Shown one piece after another: positions 1-8,125 of a stretch of 64,000 bases of DNA. The notes under the pieces were generated by a model. The model ran no database searches, was not told where the DNA came from, and saw only the letters and a program-made list of their open reading frames with translations. The stretch comes from Bacteroidaceae bacterium (GTDB taxonomy: Bacteria > Bacteroidota > Bacteroidia > Bacteroidales > Bacteroidaceae): positions 124,001-188,000 of the forward strand of contig JAKSIO010000001.1 of the NCBI GenBank assembly GCA_024398785.1, read 5' to 3'. The translations under genes were made by a program, and so were the position numbers. Positions within the stretch are counted from its first letter, which is position 1; every line of letters starts with the position of its first letter.

Positions 1-951
1 TTGAAAGACTTGCGTAACCTGTATGTGGATCTTGGACGTGTTGATGATTATGTAAAGTTTTCAAAAACCGTTCAGGGTGTAACGCCAATTGCAGCAGGAG
101 AACTTGATTCGCTTACATATATCAGTGCAGAGCGCAATTTCACCCGCTCAAATTACAAAGAGGCAAAAACTGCTTTCCAGAACTATCTCAAGCAGTTCAA
201 GAAAGGACAGTATGTTACCAATGCACACTATTATCTTGGACGTATTGCTCAAAACGAAAAGAAAAACAACGAGGCTCTGGATCAATATGCACAGGCTGCA
301 AGCAACAAGCATCACCGCTTTGGTCAGGAAGCCATGCAGCAGGCTGCCACATTGGCTTTTTCTTTGGGAAAATATGAACTTGCTTTCAACAATTACAAAA
401 ACTTGTATGAGTTGCAGTCCGGAACAAAGAAAACCGATGCCTTATATGGTCTGATGCGTTCTTCTTACCGCGGAAAAGATTATAAGACAGTTCTTGAATA
501 TGCTGATAAAGCGCTTGGCGGCAAACCGTCGAACGAAGTCCGTCTTGAGATGCTGTACTATAAAACAAAATCTACAATAGAACTGCAGGGACTTGATAAG
601 TCTGTTGCCTTGCTTGAGGAACTTGCTGCAGATACGCATACGGATTATGGCGCCGAAGGCAACTATCTGTACTGTTTCTATCTGTATGAATACGCTTTAT
701 ACTCAAAGTGCAATGAACATATTCTGAAATTTGTGCAGAGCGGAAGCCAGCAGCAGTACTGGATAGCGCGCTGTCTTATACTTTTGTCCGATTCTTATTA
801 TGCGCAGGGCAAGCAGATAGAAGCCAGACAATATCTGCTTTCATTGAAACAGAACTACAAAGTTAAGAATGACGATATCCAAACCCTGATTGGCGAACGT
901 CTTCAGAAGATTGAGGCAAAAGATTCAATAATGCATCAAGTACAACAATAA
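1..951 (+). CDS. Tetratricopeptide-repeat protein, C-terminal part (5' end outside window)
   Basis: The frame is open from the first base, so this is the 3' part of a larger gene; 316 residues are visible. The sequence is alpha-helical with degenerate TPR-type helix pairs carrying the usual A/Y/L/G spacing, for example around residues 38-60, 73-100 and 108-135. Such repeats are protein-interaction scaffolds. The stop overlaps the start of the next gene (TAATG), so the two are probably translationally coupled and the protein may work with that outer-membrane barrel in the periplasm. The exact family is not recognised. No signal peptide can be judged because the N-terminus is missing. Confidence 0.8.
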   Translation: MKDLRNLYVDLGRVDDYVKFSKTVQGVTPIAAGELDSLTYISAERNFTRSNYKEAKTAFQNYLKQFKKGQYVTNAHYYLGRIAQNEKKNNEALDQYAQAASNKHHRFGQEAMQQAATLAFSLGKYELAFNNYKNLYELQSGTKKTDALYGLMRSSYRGKDYKTVLEYADKALGGKPSNEVRLEMLYYKTKSTIELQGLDKSVALLEELAADTHTDYGAEGNYLYCFYLYEYALYSKCNEHILKFVQSGSQQQYWIARCLILLSDSYYAQGKQIEARQYLLSLKQNYKVKNDDIQTLIGERLQKIEAKDSIMHQVQQ

Positions 952-2486
952 TGAAAAAAATATACATATATCTGGTATCAATGCTGGTGTGTGCTTCTGC
1001 ATTCAGCCAGAATAAAACTCAGGACCGTTCTATGGTAGTTGAGGAATCTTATGTGGCAGATTTCTCGATGGGATCAAAAATTATGCCTTATGCACCGGCG
1101 CACACAACCTCAAAGAACAAGCGTGTAGGTTCTTACCTGACCGGTTCCCGGGAACTTGACGGATATTACCGCCAGGATATGCCGGTAGCAGATGTCAGTG
1201 CTGAGGTCGAGTCTGAGACACCTGTATTGTTACGCTTTGGTTATGGTCTCCGCAATACAATGGATGCATTACTGTATGCCGGCATCAATTGTGGCAATAA
1301 ATCCAGGATTGAACTCAGTTCAAAAGCCGATGGTGAGAATTCTTCTGTTTCTGACAACTGGACAAAACGTCTGTACAACTGGGATTCTGATCTGAATTTT
1401 ACTCATTCCGGAGATAAATGCCTGTTGTCTGCCGGTGTGTTTTTTGACAATGTGTTTTTCAATTACAGACCGGGTGAGGATTCTGCTTCAAACCGTCAGT
1501 CCGTAAAGAATATTGGTGCGCATCTCAGTTTCAAATCAACTTTGCAATCCAAGTATCCGTATCACGTTGAACTCTCATATAACAATCTGTCACATGACAG
1601 GGGATACAACAATGTTGCACTGAATTCAGGTATTCTGTTTGGTGCAGGACAGAGTGGTACCTTTGGTCTTGATTTCAATGTTGCAAGCCAGTTCGGTGAC
1701 TATGCAAACATGACACTTGCTCCTTTTTACAGGTTGACAAAAGGAAAGATGATGTTGACATCGGGCATTAACCTTGACTTCCTGTCGGAGTCAGGTTCAA
1801 GGTTCAATGTATCTCCAAATGTGGATTTCAACATGCGTCTCACCCCATGTTTTGCAATGTTTGTTGGTGTAAACGGTGGTTTTGCGCAGTATTCTGCAGC
1901 TGAACTGTATAAAACATCTCCTTATATTATAGCTGATTCTCTCAAAATCAATCAAGGCTATGACCTGATTGATGCCCAGTTAGGTCTGAGTGTTGATAAA
2001 TCAGATTTGCTTTCTGTCAGTTTGTCTGTAGGGTACAAAAACTCAAAGAACTCTCTTTTCCAGACAGAGGCAAAAGACAAGTATGTAACCACAATGCTCA
2101 AACAGCATGATTTGTCATGTTTTGATGTTGAGATGTTTGCCAATCTGAATTCTCTGCCGGGAATTGATTTGAATCTGTTTGCTGCATATTATTCTTATAT
2201 CAATATAGAGAAGGAGTATCTGTTACTGAAACCTGTTGCCAGAGTCGATGCCGACCTGAAGGTGCATCTGTTCAGACATTTCTATTCAACACTGTCATAT
2301 CAGTGGGCATGTTACAACGACTTGCCTTCAAAACAAAATCTTGCATTACGTGTTGATGGCGAATTTTCTCCCAATATGGGCCTGTATGTGTCTCTGGATA
2401 ATATTCTGAACAAGGATTATTATGATTATGCAGGCTATATGCACCATAAATTCTCGGCAATGGCGGGAGTTTTGTTCCGTTTTTAA
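951..2486 (+). CDS. Outer-membrane beta-barrel protein, TonB-dependent-receptor-like without plug
   Basis: 511 residues. The N-terminus (MKKIYIYLVSMLVCASAFSQ) is a signal peptide with likely cleavage after AFS. The remainder is made of alternating amphipathic beta strands separated by turns, and the last strand ends in Phe (GVLFRF), the hallmark of BAM-assembled barrels. The final 60 residues (SLDNILNKDYYDYAGY...) resemble the end of TonB-dependent receptor barrels, but there is no recognisable plug domain and the protein is short for that family. It overlaps the upstream TPR gene by one base, which points to a TPR/barrel pair. Substrate is unknown. Confidence 0.8.
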   Translation: MKKIYIYLVSMLVCASAFSQNKTQDRSMVVEESYVADFSMGSKIMPYAPAHTTSKNKRVGSYLTGSRELDGYYRQDMPVADVSAEVESETPVLLRFGYGLRNTMDALLYAGINCGNKSRIELSSKADGENSSVSDNWTKRLYNWDSDLNFTHSGDKCLLSAGVFFDNVFFNYRPGEDSASNRQSVKNIGAHLSFKSTLQSKYPYHVELSYNNLSHDRGYNNVALNSGILFGAGQSGTFGLDFNVASQFGDYANMTLAPFYRLTKGKMMLTSGINLDFLSESGSRFNVSPNVDFNMRLTPCFAMFVGVNGGFAQYSAAELYKTSPYIIADSLKINQGYDLIDAQLGLSVDKSDLLSVSLSVGYKNSKNSLFQTEAKDKYVTTMLKQHDLSCFDVEMFANLNSLPGIDLNLFAAYYSYINIEKEYLLLKPVARVDADLKVHLFRHFYSTLSYQWACYNDLPSKQNLALRVDGEFSPNMGLYVSLDNILNKDYYDYAGYMHHKFSAMAGVLFRF

Positions 2487-2505
2487 ATTTTTTTGGTTAC
2501 TTTTG
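2472..2505 (+). promoter_or_regulatory. Bacteroidota-type promoter for topA
   Basis: A perfect -7 box TACTTTTG lies at 2498-2505. A TTTG at 2471-2474 in the tail of the preceding gene could serve as -33, although the 23-nt spacer is a little long. Transcription would begin near 2512, so an upstream in-frame GTG at 2493 lies inside the promoter and cannot be the topA start. Confidence 0.6.
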
Positions 2506-2531
2506 CGCCGTTTTTGAAAAGCAACGGAATA

Positions 2532-4862
2532 ATGCAATCAAATTTAGTCATAGTCGAGTCTCCTGCCAAGGCAAAAACAATTGAGAAGTTTTTGGGCAGC
2601 GATTATAAAGTAATGTCCAGCTATGGTCATATTCGTGACCTTAAGAAAAAATCTTATGGAATCGATTCCAAGACGTTCGATCCTCTATATGAAATACCAA
2701 CAGATAAACAGAAAGTTGTAAAAGAATTGAAAGATGCTGCAGCCAAAGCCAATATGGTATGGCTGGCAAGTGATGAGGACCGCGAGGGAGAGGCAATCAG
2801 CTGGCATCTTTTCGAAGTGCTTGGTCTCAAACCTGAGACAACCAAAAGAATAGTTTTCCATGAGATTACAAAAGATGCCATTCTTAATGCAATAAAGAAT
2901 CCGCGTGATATTGACCGTAATCTTGTTGACGCACAGCAGGCTCGCCGTGTGCTTGACCGTATTGTCGGATTCAAACTTTCTCCTATTCTCTGGAAAAAAA
3001 TAAAACCCGCACTCTCTGCCGGACGCGTGCAATCTGCAGTAGTACGTCTGGTAGTTGAACGTGAGCGTGAAATCAGGGATTTCAAATCAAAACCAACATA
3101 TCGTGTTGTGGCCCAGTTTACGGTTCCTGGCAGCAAGACTGTCTTCAAAGCAGAACTGCGCAACCGTCTGGCATCAAAGAAACTTGCGCTGGCATTTTTT
3201 GAGAAATGCAAAAATGCTGAATTCAAGGTGGGTGACGTACAGACAAAACCGTTTGCCAAAGTTCCTTCTGCACCGTTTACAACGTCAACTCTGCAGCAGG
3301 AGGCCGCCCGTCATTACGGCTATTCAGTAATGCAGACCATGCTTCTGGCACAACATCTCTATGAGTCAGGTTTTATTACCTATATGCGTACAGACTCTGT
3401 AGTTCTTTCGCAGTTATGTCTTAACTCCTGTAAGGAAGTTATTACAGATACTATAGGTGGTGAATATGTCAAACTGCGCAAGTTTAATCAGAAATCCAAA
3501 GGTGCACAGGAAGCGCATGAGGCTATCCGTCCTACATATATGTCCAACCAGACTATTCCTGGCAATACTGCGGAACAGCATTTGTATGACCTGATATGGA
3601 AGCGCACTCTGGCATCGCAGATGGCCGATGCGCAGATTGAAAAGACTACAATTCAGATTTCAGGAAGCAACTTCAGTGAAGAATTTGTTGCAACCGGTGA
3701 AGTTGTCCGTTTTGACGGTTTTTTGAGAATATATAAAGAAACCGCTAGTGACGATGTTGTTGATGAAATGGACACTACTGTAACACTTCCGCAACTTTCT
3801 GTAGGACAGATTCTGAACTGTCAGCGGATTGATGCTACAGAGCGTTTTTCACAGCATCCGCCGCGTTACAACGAAGCTGCGCTGGTTCACAAACTTGAGG
3901 AACTCGGCATAGGACGTCCTTCTACATACGCTCCTATAATAAATACAGTTCAACAGCGTGAATATGTAATCCGTGAGAATGTTGCCGGAACTGAACATGA
4001 GTTCAACCAGCTTGTTCTTAATGCAGACGGTTCTGTCAGCGACAACCAATGCACGGAGATTATTGGCAATGAAAAGGCCAAACTTATCCCAACTGACACA
4101 GGTATAGTTGTAAACGATTTCCTGCAGCAGTATTTTGACAGAATAATTGACTATAACTTTACTGCCGACGTTGAAAAAGACTTTGACGAGGTGGCACGTG
4201 GAGCAAAGAAATGGAAAGATGTAATTGAATCCTTCTATTCAGACTTTGAACCGCGTATTGAAGAAATCTCTGCGCTCAAGAAAGAACATAAGGTAGGAGA
4301 GCATTTGCTCGGTACAGACCCTGTAAGCGGTAAACCGGTTTCTGCAAAGATTGGCCGTTTTGGTCCTATTGTTCAGATAGGTTCTGCAGACGATGCCGAC
4401 AAACCGCGTTTTGCGCAGATGAAGAAAGGCCAGAGCATTGAATCCATAACTCTTGAAGAGGCTCTTGAACTGTTCCGCCTGCCGCGCACACTTGGTCAGT
4501 ATCAGGATTGCGATGTTGTTGTCAATGACGGCCGTTTTGGTCCGTACATCAGATTTAACGGTAAATTCATATCTATTCCAAAGGATATGGATGTTATGAA
4601 TGTATCTTTGGAGCAGGCAATTGAACTCATTGACGCCAAACATCAGGCTGAACTAAACAATATTATCAAGAGTTTCCAGTATGAGGGTGAAACTTTGCAG
4701 GTCCTCAATGGCCGTTTTGGCCCTTACATCTCTTACAAAGGCTCGAATTATAAGATTCCCAAAGACCAGAATCCATCTGAACTTACCCAAGAGGCGTGTC
4801 AGTCTATTGTAAGTCAGGCTCCTGCTGCAAAGTCCAAAAAATATTCACGTTCCAAGGGGTGA
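2532..4862 (+). CDS. topA: DNA topoisomerase I (type IA)
   Basis: 776 residues. Relaxes negatively supercoiled DNA by transient single-strand cleavage. The N-terminal Toprim domain starts at once (SNLVIVESPAKAKTIEKFLG) and holds the acidic metal motif SDEDREGEA near residue 80. The catalytic tyrosine sits in ITYMRTDS at about residue 284. The C-terminus carries three related repeats around GRFGP (about residues 610, 665 and 728) rather than the four-cysteine zinc ribbons of the E. coli enzyme; this form is usual for Bacteroidota. The ATG at 2532 is preferred because it begins directly before the conserved Toprim strand and follows the promoter by about 27 nt. The stop overlaps the aroK start. 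Confidence 0.97.
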   Translation: MQSNLVIVESPAKAKTIEKFLGSDYKVMSSYGHIRDLKKKSYGIDSKTFDPLYEIPTDKQKVVKELKDAAAKANMVWLASDEDREGEAISWHLFEVLGLKPETTKRIVFHEITKDAILNAIKNPRDIDRNLVDAQQARRVLDRIVGFKLSPILWKKIKPALSAGRVQSAVVRLVVEREREIRDFKSKPTYRVVAQFTVPGSKTVFKAELRNRLASKKLALAFFEKCKNAEFKVGDVQTKPFAKVPSAPFTTSTLQQEAARHYGYSVMQTMLLAQHLYESGFITYMRTDSVVLSQLCLNSCKEVITDTIGGEYVKLRKFNQKSKGAQEAHEAIRPTYMSNQTIPGNTAEQHLYDLIWKRTLASQMADAQIEKTTIQISGSNFSEEFVATGEVVRFDGFLRIYKETASDDVVDEMDTTVTLPQLSVGQILNCQRIDATERFSQHPPRYNEAALVHKLEELGIGRPSTYAPIINTVQQREYVIRENVAGTEHEFNQLVLNADGSVSDNQCTEIIGNEKAKLIPTDTGIVVNDFLQQYFDRIIDYNFTADVEKDFDEVARGAKKWKDVIESFYSDFEPRIEEISALKKEHKVGEHLLGTDPVSGKPVSAKIGRFGPIVQIGSADDADKPRFAQMKKGQSIESITLEEALELFRLPRTLGQYQDCDVVVNDGRFGPYIRFNGKFISIPKDMDVMNVSLEQAIELIDAKHQAELNNIIKSFQYEGETLQVLNGRFGPYISYKGSNYKIPKDQNPSELTQEACQSIVSQAPAAKSKKYSRSKG

Positions 4863-5389
4863 CAAGAATTTTTCTCATAGGTTTTATGGCTGCAGGAAAG
4901 ACCACTCTTGGTGCTCCTCTTGCCGCATCAATGAATTTGTCTTTCTGTGACCTTGACGCCTATATTGAAGAGAATACTCATAAGACAATATCGCAGATCT
5001 TTGCAGACAGCGGAGCTGATGCTTTTCGCTTGCTTGAACGTGATATGCTGCATAAAGCTGCAGAAAAGGATAACGTTGTAATCTCTGCCGGTGGAGGAAC
5101 TCCGCTTTTTTATGACAACATGGATTTCATGAACAGTGTTGGAACAACTCTGTTTCTTGATGCGGCAGAACCTGTTCTGCTGCGCCGTTTGCTTGAAGCG
5201 TCTGCTACACGGCCGTTGGTTGCCGGAAAGAGCAGGGAACAGCTCTCTGAATTCATTCACACGGAGCTTGCTTCAAGACGTGCGTTCTACGAAAAATGTA
5301 AATATACAATCTGTGCTGACAAACTTGAAAGCCTGTCTCAGATACAGGAAACGGTGGATCTGGTACAAAAACTTTTGACAAATAATTAA
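4859..5389 (+). CDS. aroK: Shikimate kinase
   Basis: 176 residues, the usual length. Phosphorylates shikimate at the 3-hydroxyl with ATP in the chorismate pathway. The P-loop is GFMAAGKTT, with Ala where many homologues have Gly. The shikimate/Mg-binding DLD (CDLDAY) and FR..E (AFRLLE) residues and the glycine-rich SAGGGTP segment are present. The start is taken as GTG at 4859, which gives an N-terminus (MTRIFLIGFMAAGKTT) matching the family and overlaps the topA stop as GTGA; an alternative GTG at 4796 would add 21 residues that read as topA sequence. Translational coupling to topA is likely. Confidence 0.93.
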   Translation: MTRIFLIGFMAAGKTTLGAPLAASMNLSFCDLDAYIEENTHKTISQIFADSGADAFRLLERDMLHKAAEKDNVVISAGGGTPLFYDNMDFMNSVGTTLFLDAAEPVLLRRLLEASATRPLVAGKSREQLSEFIHTELASRRAFYEKCKYTICADKLESLSQIQETVDLVQKLLTNN

Positions 5390-5399
5390 TTGTAAGAAT

Positions 5400-6173
5400 A
5401 TGAAAGATAGCCTGGTTATTGTAAAGGTAGGTGGCAAAATAGTAGAGGACAACGATACTCTGCAGCAACTTCTGAAGGACTTTGCTGCAATCCCCGGCAA
5501 GAAAATCCTTGTTCATGGCGGCGGACGCAGTGCAACTGCCATGGCTACCCGTCTTGGCATCGAAAGCAAGATGGTTGACGGACGCCGTATAACCGATGCC
5601 GACATGCTGCAGGTAGTTACAATGGTTTATGGCGGTCTGGTCAACAAGAACATAGTTGCAGGTCTTCAGGCAAAAGGGCTGAATGCCATAGGTCTTACCG
5701 GTGCTGACGGTAATGTAATACGCTCCGTCAAGCGCCCTGTAAAAGATATTGACTGGGGTTTTGTGGGCGATGTTGAGGCTGTCAACACAGATACACTGAC
5801 AACAATCCTGAATCAGGACATGATACCTGTTCTTGCTCCGCTTACACACGATGGAAACGGACAGTTGCTTAATACCAATGCCGATACCATTGCCGGTGAG
5901 ACAGCAAAGGCTCTTTCACGCATATATAAAGTTACTCTTGTATATTGCTTTGAAAAACCGGGTGTTCTGTTGCACGAAGACGATGACAATAGTGTTATTC
6001 CATACATTTCTTACTACGATTTCCCACGTCTGGTAGAAGACGGTACTATATCCGGCGGCATGATTCCAAAACTGCAGAATGCTTTCTCTGCCTTGCAGGC
6101 CGGGGTGACATCGGTGTTGATTACCAAGGCTTCAAATCTTGATACCCTTACCGGAACAACTATCGCTCTGTAA
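5400..6173 (+). CDS. argB: Acetylglutamate kinase (possibly succinylglutamate kinase)
   Basis: 257 residues of the amino-acid kinase fold. Second step of arginine synthesis: phosphorylation of the N-acylglutamate gamma-carboxylate. The N-terminal VKVGGKIV strand with catalytic Lys, the LVHGGGRSAT loop, LNAIGLTGADG and the C-terminal SGGMIPKLQNA motif (catalytic Lys) are all visible. In some Bacteroidota the pathway runs through N-succinyl intermediates, so the acyl group cannot be fixed from this sequence. It follows aroK by 10 nt. The last 42 bases overlap the convergent minus-strand gene. No arginine decarboxylase gene lies between aroK and argB. Confidence 0.93.
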   Translation: MKDSLVIVKVGGKIVEDNDTLQQLLKDFAAIPGKKILVHGGGRSATAMATRLGIESKMVDGRRITDADMLQVVTMVYGGLVNKNIVAGLQAKGLNAIGLTGADGNVIRSVKRPVKDIDWGFVGDVEAVNTDTLTTILNQDMIPVLAPLTHDGNGQLLNTNADTIAGETAKALSRIYKVTLVYCFEKPGVLLHEDDDNSVIPYISYYDFPRLVEDGTISGGMIPKLQNAFSALQAGVTSVLITKASNLDTLTGTTIAL

Positions 6174-6920
6174 TTTGATAAGAACAATTGTTGCTGCGGC
6201 CAGAATTGCCAAAGCGGCAATTGGAATCTGTGGCTGAGAGGTTTCTATTACGCCTTTGCTTTCCAGTAAAATATGTATATAGCCAATCAGGTTGTTGATA
6301 AAGTGTCCTATAAGTCCGGGCATGATGCTGCCTGTACGTATGTATAACCATCCGAACAGCAGGCCGGCTCCCATTGCGCCTATGCTTTGTGCCGGATTAA
6401 GATGCAGAACGGCAAACAGCAATGCCGATGTTACTATTGCCACCCACGGATTAAGACCCTTCTCAATCATACTGCCAAGCATAGCGCGGCGGAAAAGCAG
6501 TTCTTCCGTAATAGGAGCTCCTATTATTATGCTTATGGGGCTTATGGGGAATGTTGCTATGTCCAGAAAGAACTGATGGTTCAGGTCCTTTACTCCGAAC
6601 ATTGCTGTAAGTCCGCCAGTGAATGCCAATGCCGTGATGGTAAGCAGTGCGGTAAGGATGCATGTCTTGGGTGTGATTTTTTTCCTGAAGTCCTGCTTTT
6701 CAAAATAGTGCAGTCCGTATAGCGAAAAGAACAGCAGTACCTGACCTATAAACATGCCTGTTATGTTTATAATGCTCTGTTTTTCCACATACAGCTGCTT
6801 TATGGTTCCAACAGAGAGTTCCTGCGGAAATGCTATAAGAATGAACAGCAATACGGACAGGGCGATGCCGCCGAATTGTGACAGAAAGAACAATAATATG
6901 GATACTGTGATTTTTTTCAT
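6132..6920 (-). CDS. CPBP-family intramembrane glutamic protease
   Basis: 262 residues from the ATG at 6920. Several strongly hydrophobic segments are present (about residues 8-28, 48-68, 85-107, and the C-terminal helices). The CPBP/Abi signature is clear: EELLFRRAMLG with the two catalytic glutamates near residue 144, a downstream FAVLHL segment containing the conserved His, and GHFINN near the C-terminus. Members are membrane proteases that process prenylated or signal proteins, or confer bacteriocin immunity; the substrate here is unknown. ATGA overlap with the ribF stop suggests one transcript with ribF. Its 3' end runs 42 nt into argB. Confidence 0.88.
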   Translation of the reverse strand: MKKITVSILLFFLSQFGGIALSVLLFILIAFPQELSVGTIKQLYVEKQSIINITGMFIGQVLLFFSLYGLHYFEKQDFRKKITPKTCILTALLTITALAFTGGLTAMFGVKDLNHQFFLDIATFPISPISIIIGAPITEELLFRRAMLGSMIEKGLNPWVAIVTSALLFAVLHLNPAQSIGAMGAGLLFGWLYIRTGSIMPGLIGHFINNLIGYIHILLESKGVIETSQPQIPIAALAILAAATIVLIKLQSDSCSGKGIKI

Positions 6921-7807
6921 TGCCCAAGCAGTGCGCGTATCTGTTCCCGGTCTTTGCAAAGTTGTGCGGCCAGTTCCTGCAAACCGCCGAATCTCTGTTC
7001 GTTACGGATGCGGCTGGCAAATTCCAGCGTGAGGCGTTTACCGTAAATGTTGCGGTCAAAATCAAGAATATGAGCCTCTACGGAAAGATGGTTGTGTTCT
7101 GCAATTGTAGGATTGTATCCCACATTGGCCATGGCTGCGTAGCGTTTGCCGTCAAGAATTACGTATGCGGCATATACTCCGCGCTCTGGAATAAGGTTGT
7201 TTATGCAGTCCGGGTTGATGTTTGCGGTAGGAAATCCTATCTTGCGCCCGTTCTGCAATCCTTTCACAACCGTTCCGCTTACATAATAATTCCAACCAAG
7301 CATGCTGTTGGCATCGGTAATGTTGCCTTGGGACAATTCTCTCCTGATGCGCGAACTGCTTATCGGCAGGTCCTTGTAGAGAAGTGGCGTGCTTACAACC
7401 AGATCCATGCCCAACTCTGCGGCGGTTTGCACTGCTTTCTGCGGTGTAAAGTCCTTGTCGCAGCCAAAACGGTTGTTGTAGCCCAGCAGTATTGCATCAA
7501 CGTTGTACTCCGTATGCAGAATCTGCATGAACTCCCTGCTGCTTTTTTCTGCAAAAGCGGGGGTGAAATCAAATAACTGGAGAGTGCAGTTTCTGTGGGA
7601 GAGCAACATTTGCGTACGGTCCGGCTGCGTCTGCAGCATAACCGGAATGAATCCTGCACAGGTAACGCTCTTTGGGTGCTGGTTGAACGACACAATAAGG
7701 GGTTCCAGGTCGTGCTCTGCAGCATACCGTTCAAGTTCATCTATCAGTTTCTGGTGACCAAGATGAACTCCGTCAAAGAAACCTACTATTGCCGCTCTTT
7801 TTTTCAT
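6917..7807 (-). CDS. ribF: Bifunctional riboflavin kinase / FAD synthetase
   Basis: 296 residues. Converts riboflavin to FMN and then FAD. The N-terminal nucleotidyltransferase domain holds IVGFFDGVHLGHQ (HxGH) and SSSRIRRELSQGNI; the C-terminal flavokinase domain holds KIGFPTANI and the RGVYAAYV segment. The start is set at the ATG at 7807, just ahead of the GFFDGVH strand. A start at 7825 would lie upstream of the -7 box. The mRNA appears leaderless or nearly so. Cotranscribed with the CPBP protease gene through an ATGA overlap. Confidence 0.95.
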   Translation of the reverse strand: MKKRAAIVGFFDGVHLGHQKLIDELERYAAEHDLEPLIVSFNQHPKSVTCAGFIPVMLQTQPDRTQMLLSHRNCTLQLFDFTPAFAEKSSREFMQILHTEYNVDAILLGYNNRFGCDKDFTPQKAVQTAAELGMDLVVSTPLLYKDLPISSSRIRRELSQGNITDANSMLGWNYYVSGTVVKGLQNGRKIGFPTANINPDCINNLIPERGVYAAYVILDGKRYAAMANVGYNPTIAEHNHLSVEAHILDFDRNIYGKRLTLEFASRIRNEQRFGGLQELAAQLCKDREQIRALLGQ

Positions 7808-7814
7808 TACTCTG

Positions 7815-7822
7815 CAAAGGTA
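7815..7822 (-). promoter_or_regulatory. -7 box of the ribF promoter
   Basis: On the minus strand the sequence reads TACCTTTG, a perfect TAnnTTTG. Its last base is 8 nt from the A of the ribF start codon, so transcription should begin at or within a couple of bases of the ATG. No clear -33 TTTG is present at the usual distance; instead an 18-nt sequence shared with the cobalamin operon promoter ends 9 nt upstream (7832-7849). Confidence 0.55.
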
Positions 7823-7831
7823 CAAAATTAA

Positions 7832-7857
7832 TTTGAACAGGGGACAGGTCCCTGTTC
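7832..7857. repeat. 18-nt sequence shared with the B12 operon promoter, within a hairpin
   Basis: Bases 7832-7849 are the exact reverse complement of 20638-20655 (minus strand: ACCTGTCCCCTGTTCAAA). Within this copy GAACAGGG (7835-7842) and CCCTGTTC (7850-7857) form an 8-bp hairpin with a 7-nt loop. In both places the element precedes a -7 box by 9-10 nt in the same orientation. It may be a regulator site, an upstream promoter part or a REP-like repeat. Confidence 0.6.
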
Positions 7858-7866
7858 GGCAACTTT

Positions 7867-8056
7867 GTATTTGGATATATGCGCATCGGACGCTCGCAGT
7901 TAGCGTTACCGCTGACTAACTGCTCGTCCCTCCCAAAAGTTAGTCTTGCTGAGCCTTGAAAAGCATGCTTTTCACGCTCATCAATCCTACCTTCCGGGCC
8001 CCTCCCGCTCACCTCAGAGCGGGTGCTGAGGGTCCTCTACGCATATATCCAAATAC
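7867..8056. repeat. 190-bp non-coding element bounded by perfect 17-bp inverted repeats
   Basis: This fills most of the roughly 320-nt gap between ribF and the methyltransferase gene. The ends are GTATTTGGATATATGCG (7867-7883) and its exact reverse complement (8040-8056). Inside are three hairpins: GCAGTTAG/CTAACTGC (7896-7903 and 7916-7923), an 18-bp perfect palindrome TGAAAAGCATGCTTTTCA (7957-7974) extended by TGAGC/GCTCA (7950-7954 and 7976-7980), and CCCGCTC/GAGCGGG (8004-8010 and 8017-8023). The layout fits a MITE-like repeat or a folded RNA. The frames across it are not convincing as protein. No transposase is linked. Confidence 0.65.
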
Positions 8057-8125
8057 TCATCTCTGATTGCTGGACCATGATGCATTTGGCGGCAAAACAC
8101 CGCACTGTCCCAGAGTTTGCATTTA

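Noticed and set aside
2654..3259. A 201-codon minus-strand open frame inside topA
   Set aside because: Lies antisense to clearly conserved topA sequence; composition is that of a mirror frame and no start signal or family is seen.
7773..8012. A 79-codon minus-strand frame across the inverted-repeat element
   Set aside because: Translates palindromes and hairpin sequence, has no promoter and overlaps the ribF start.
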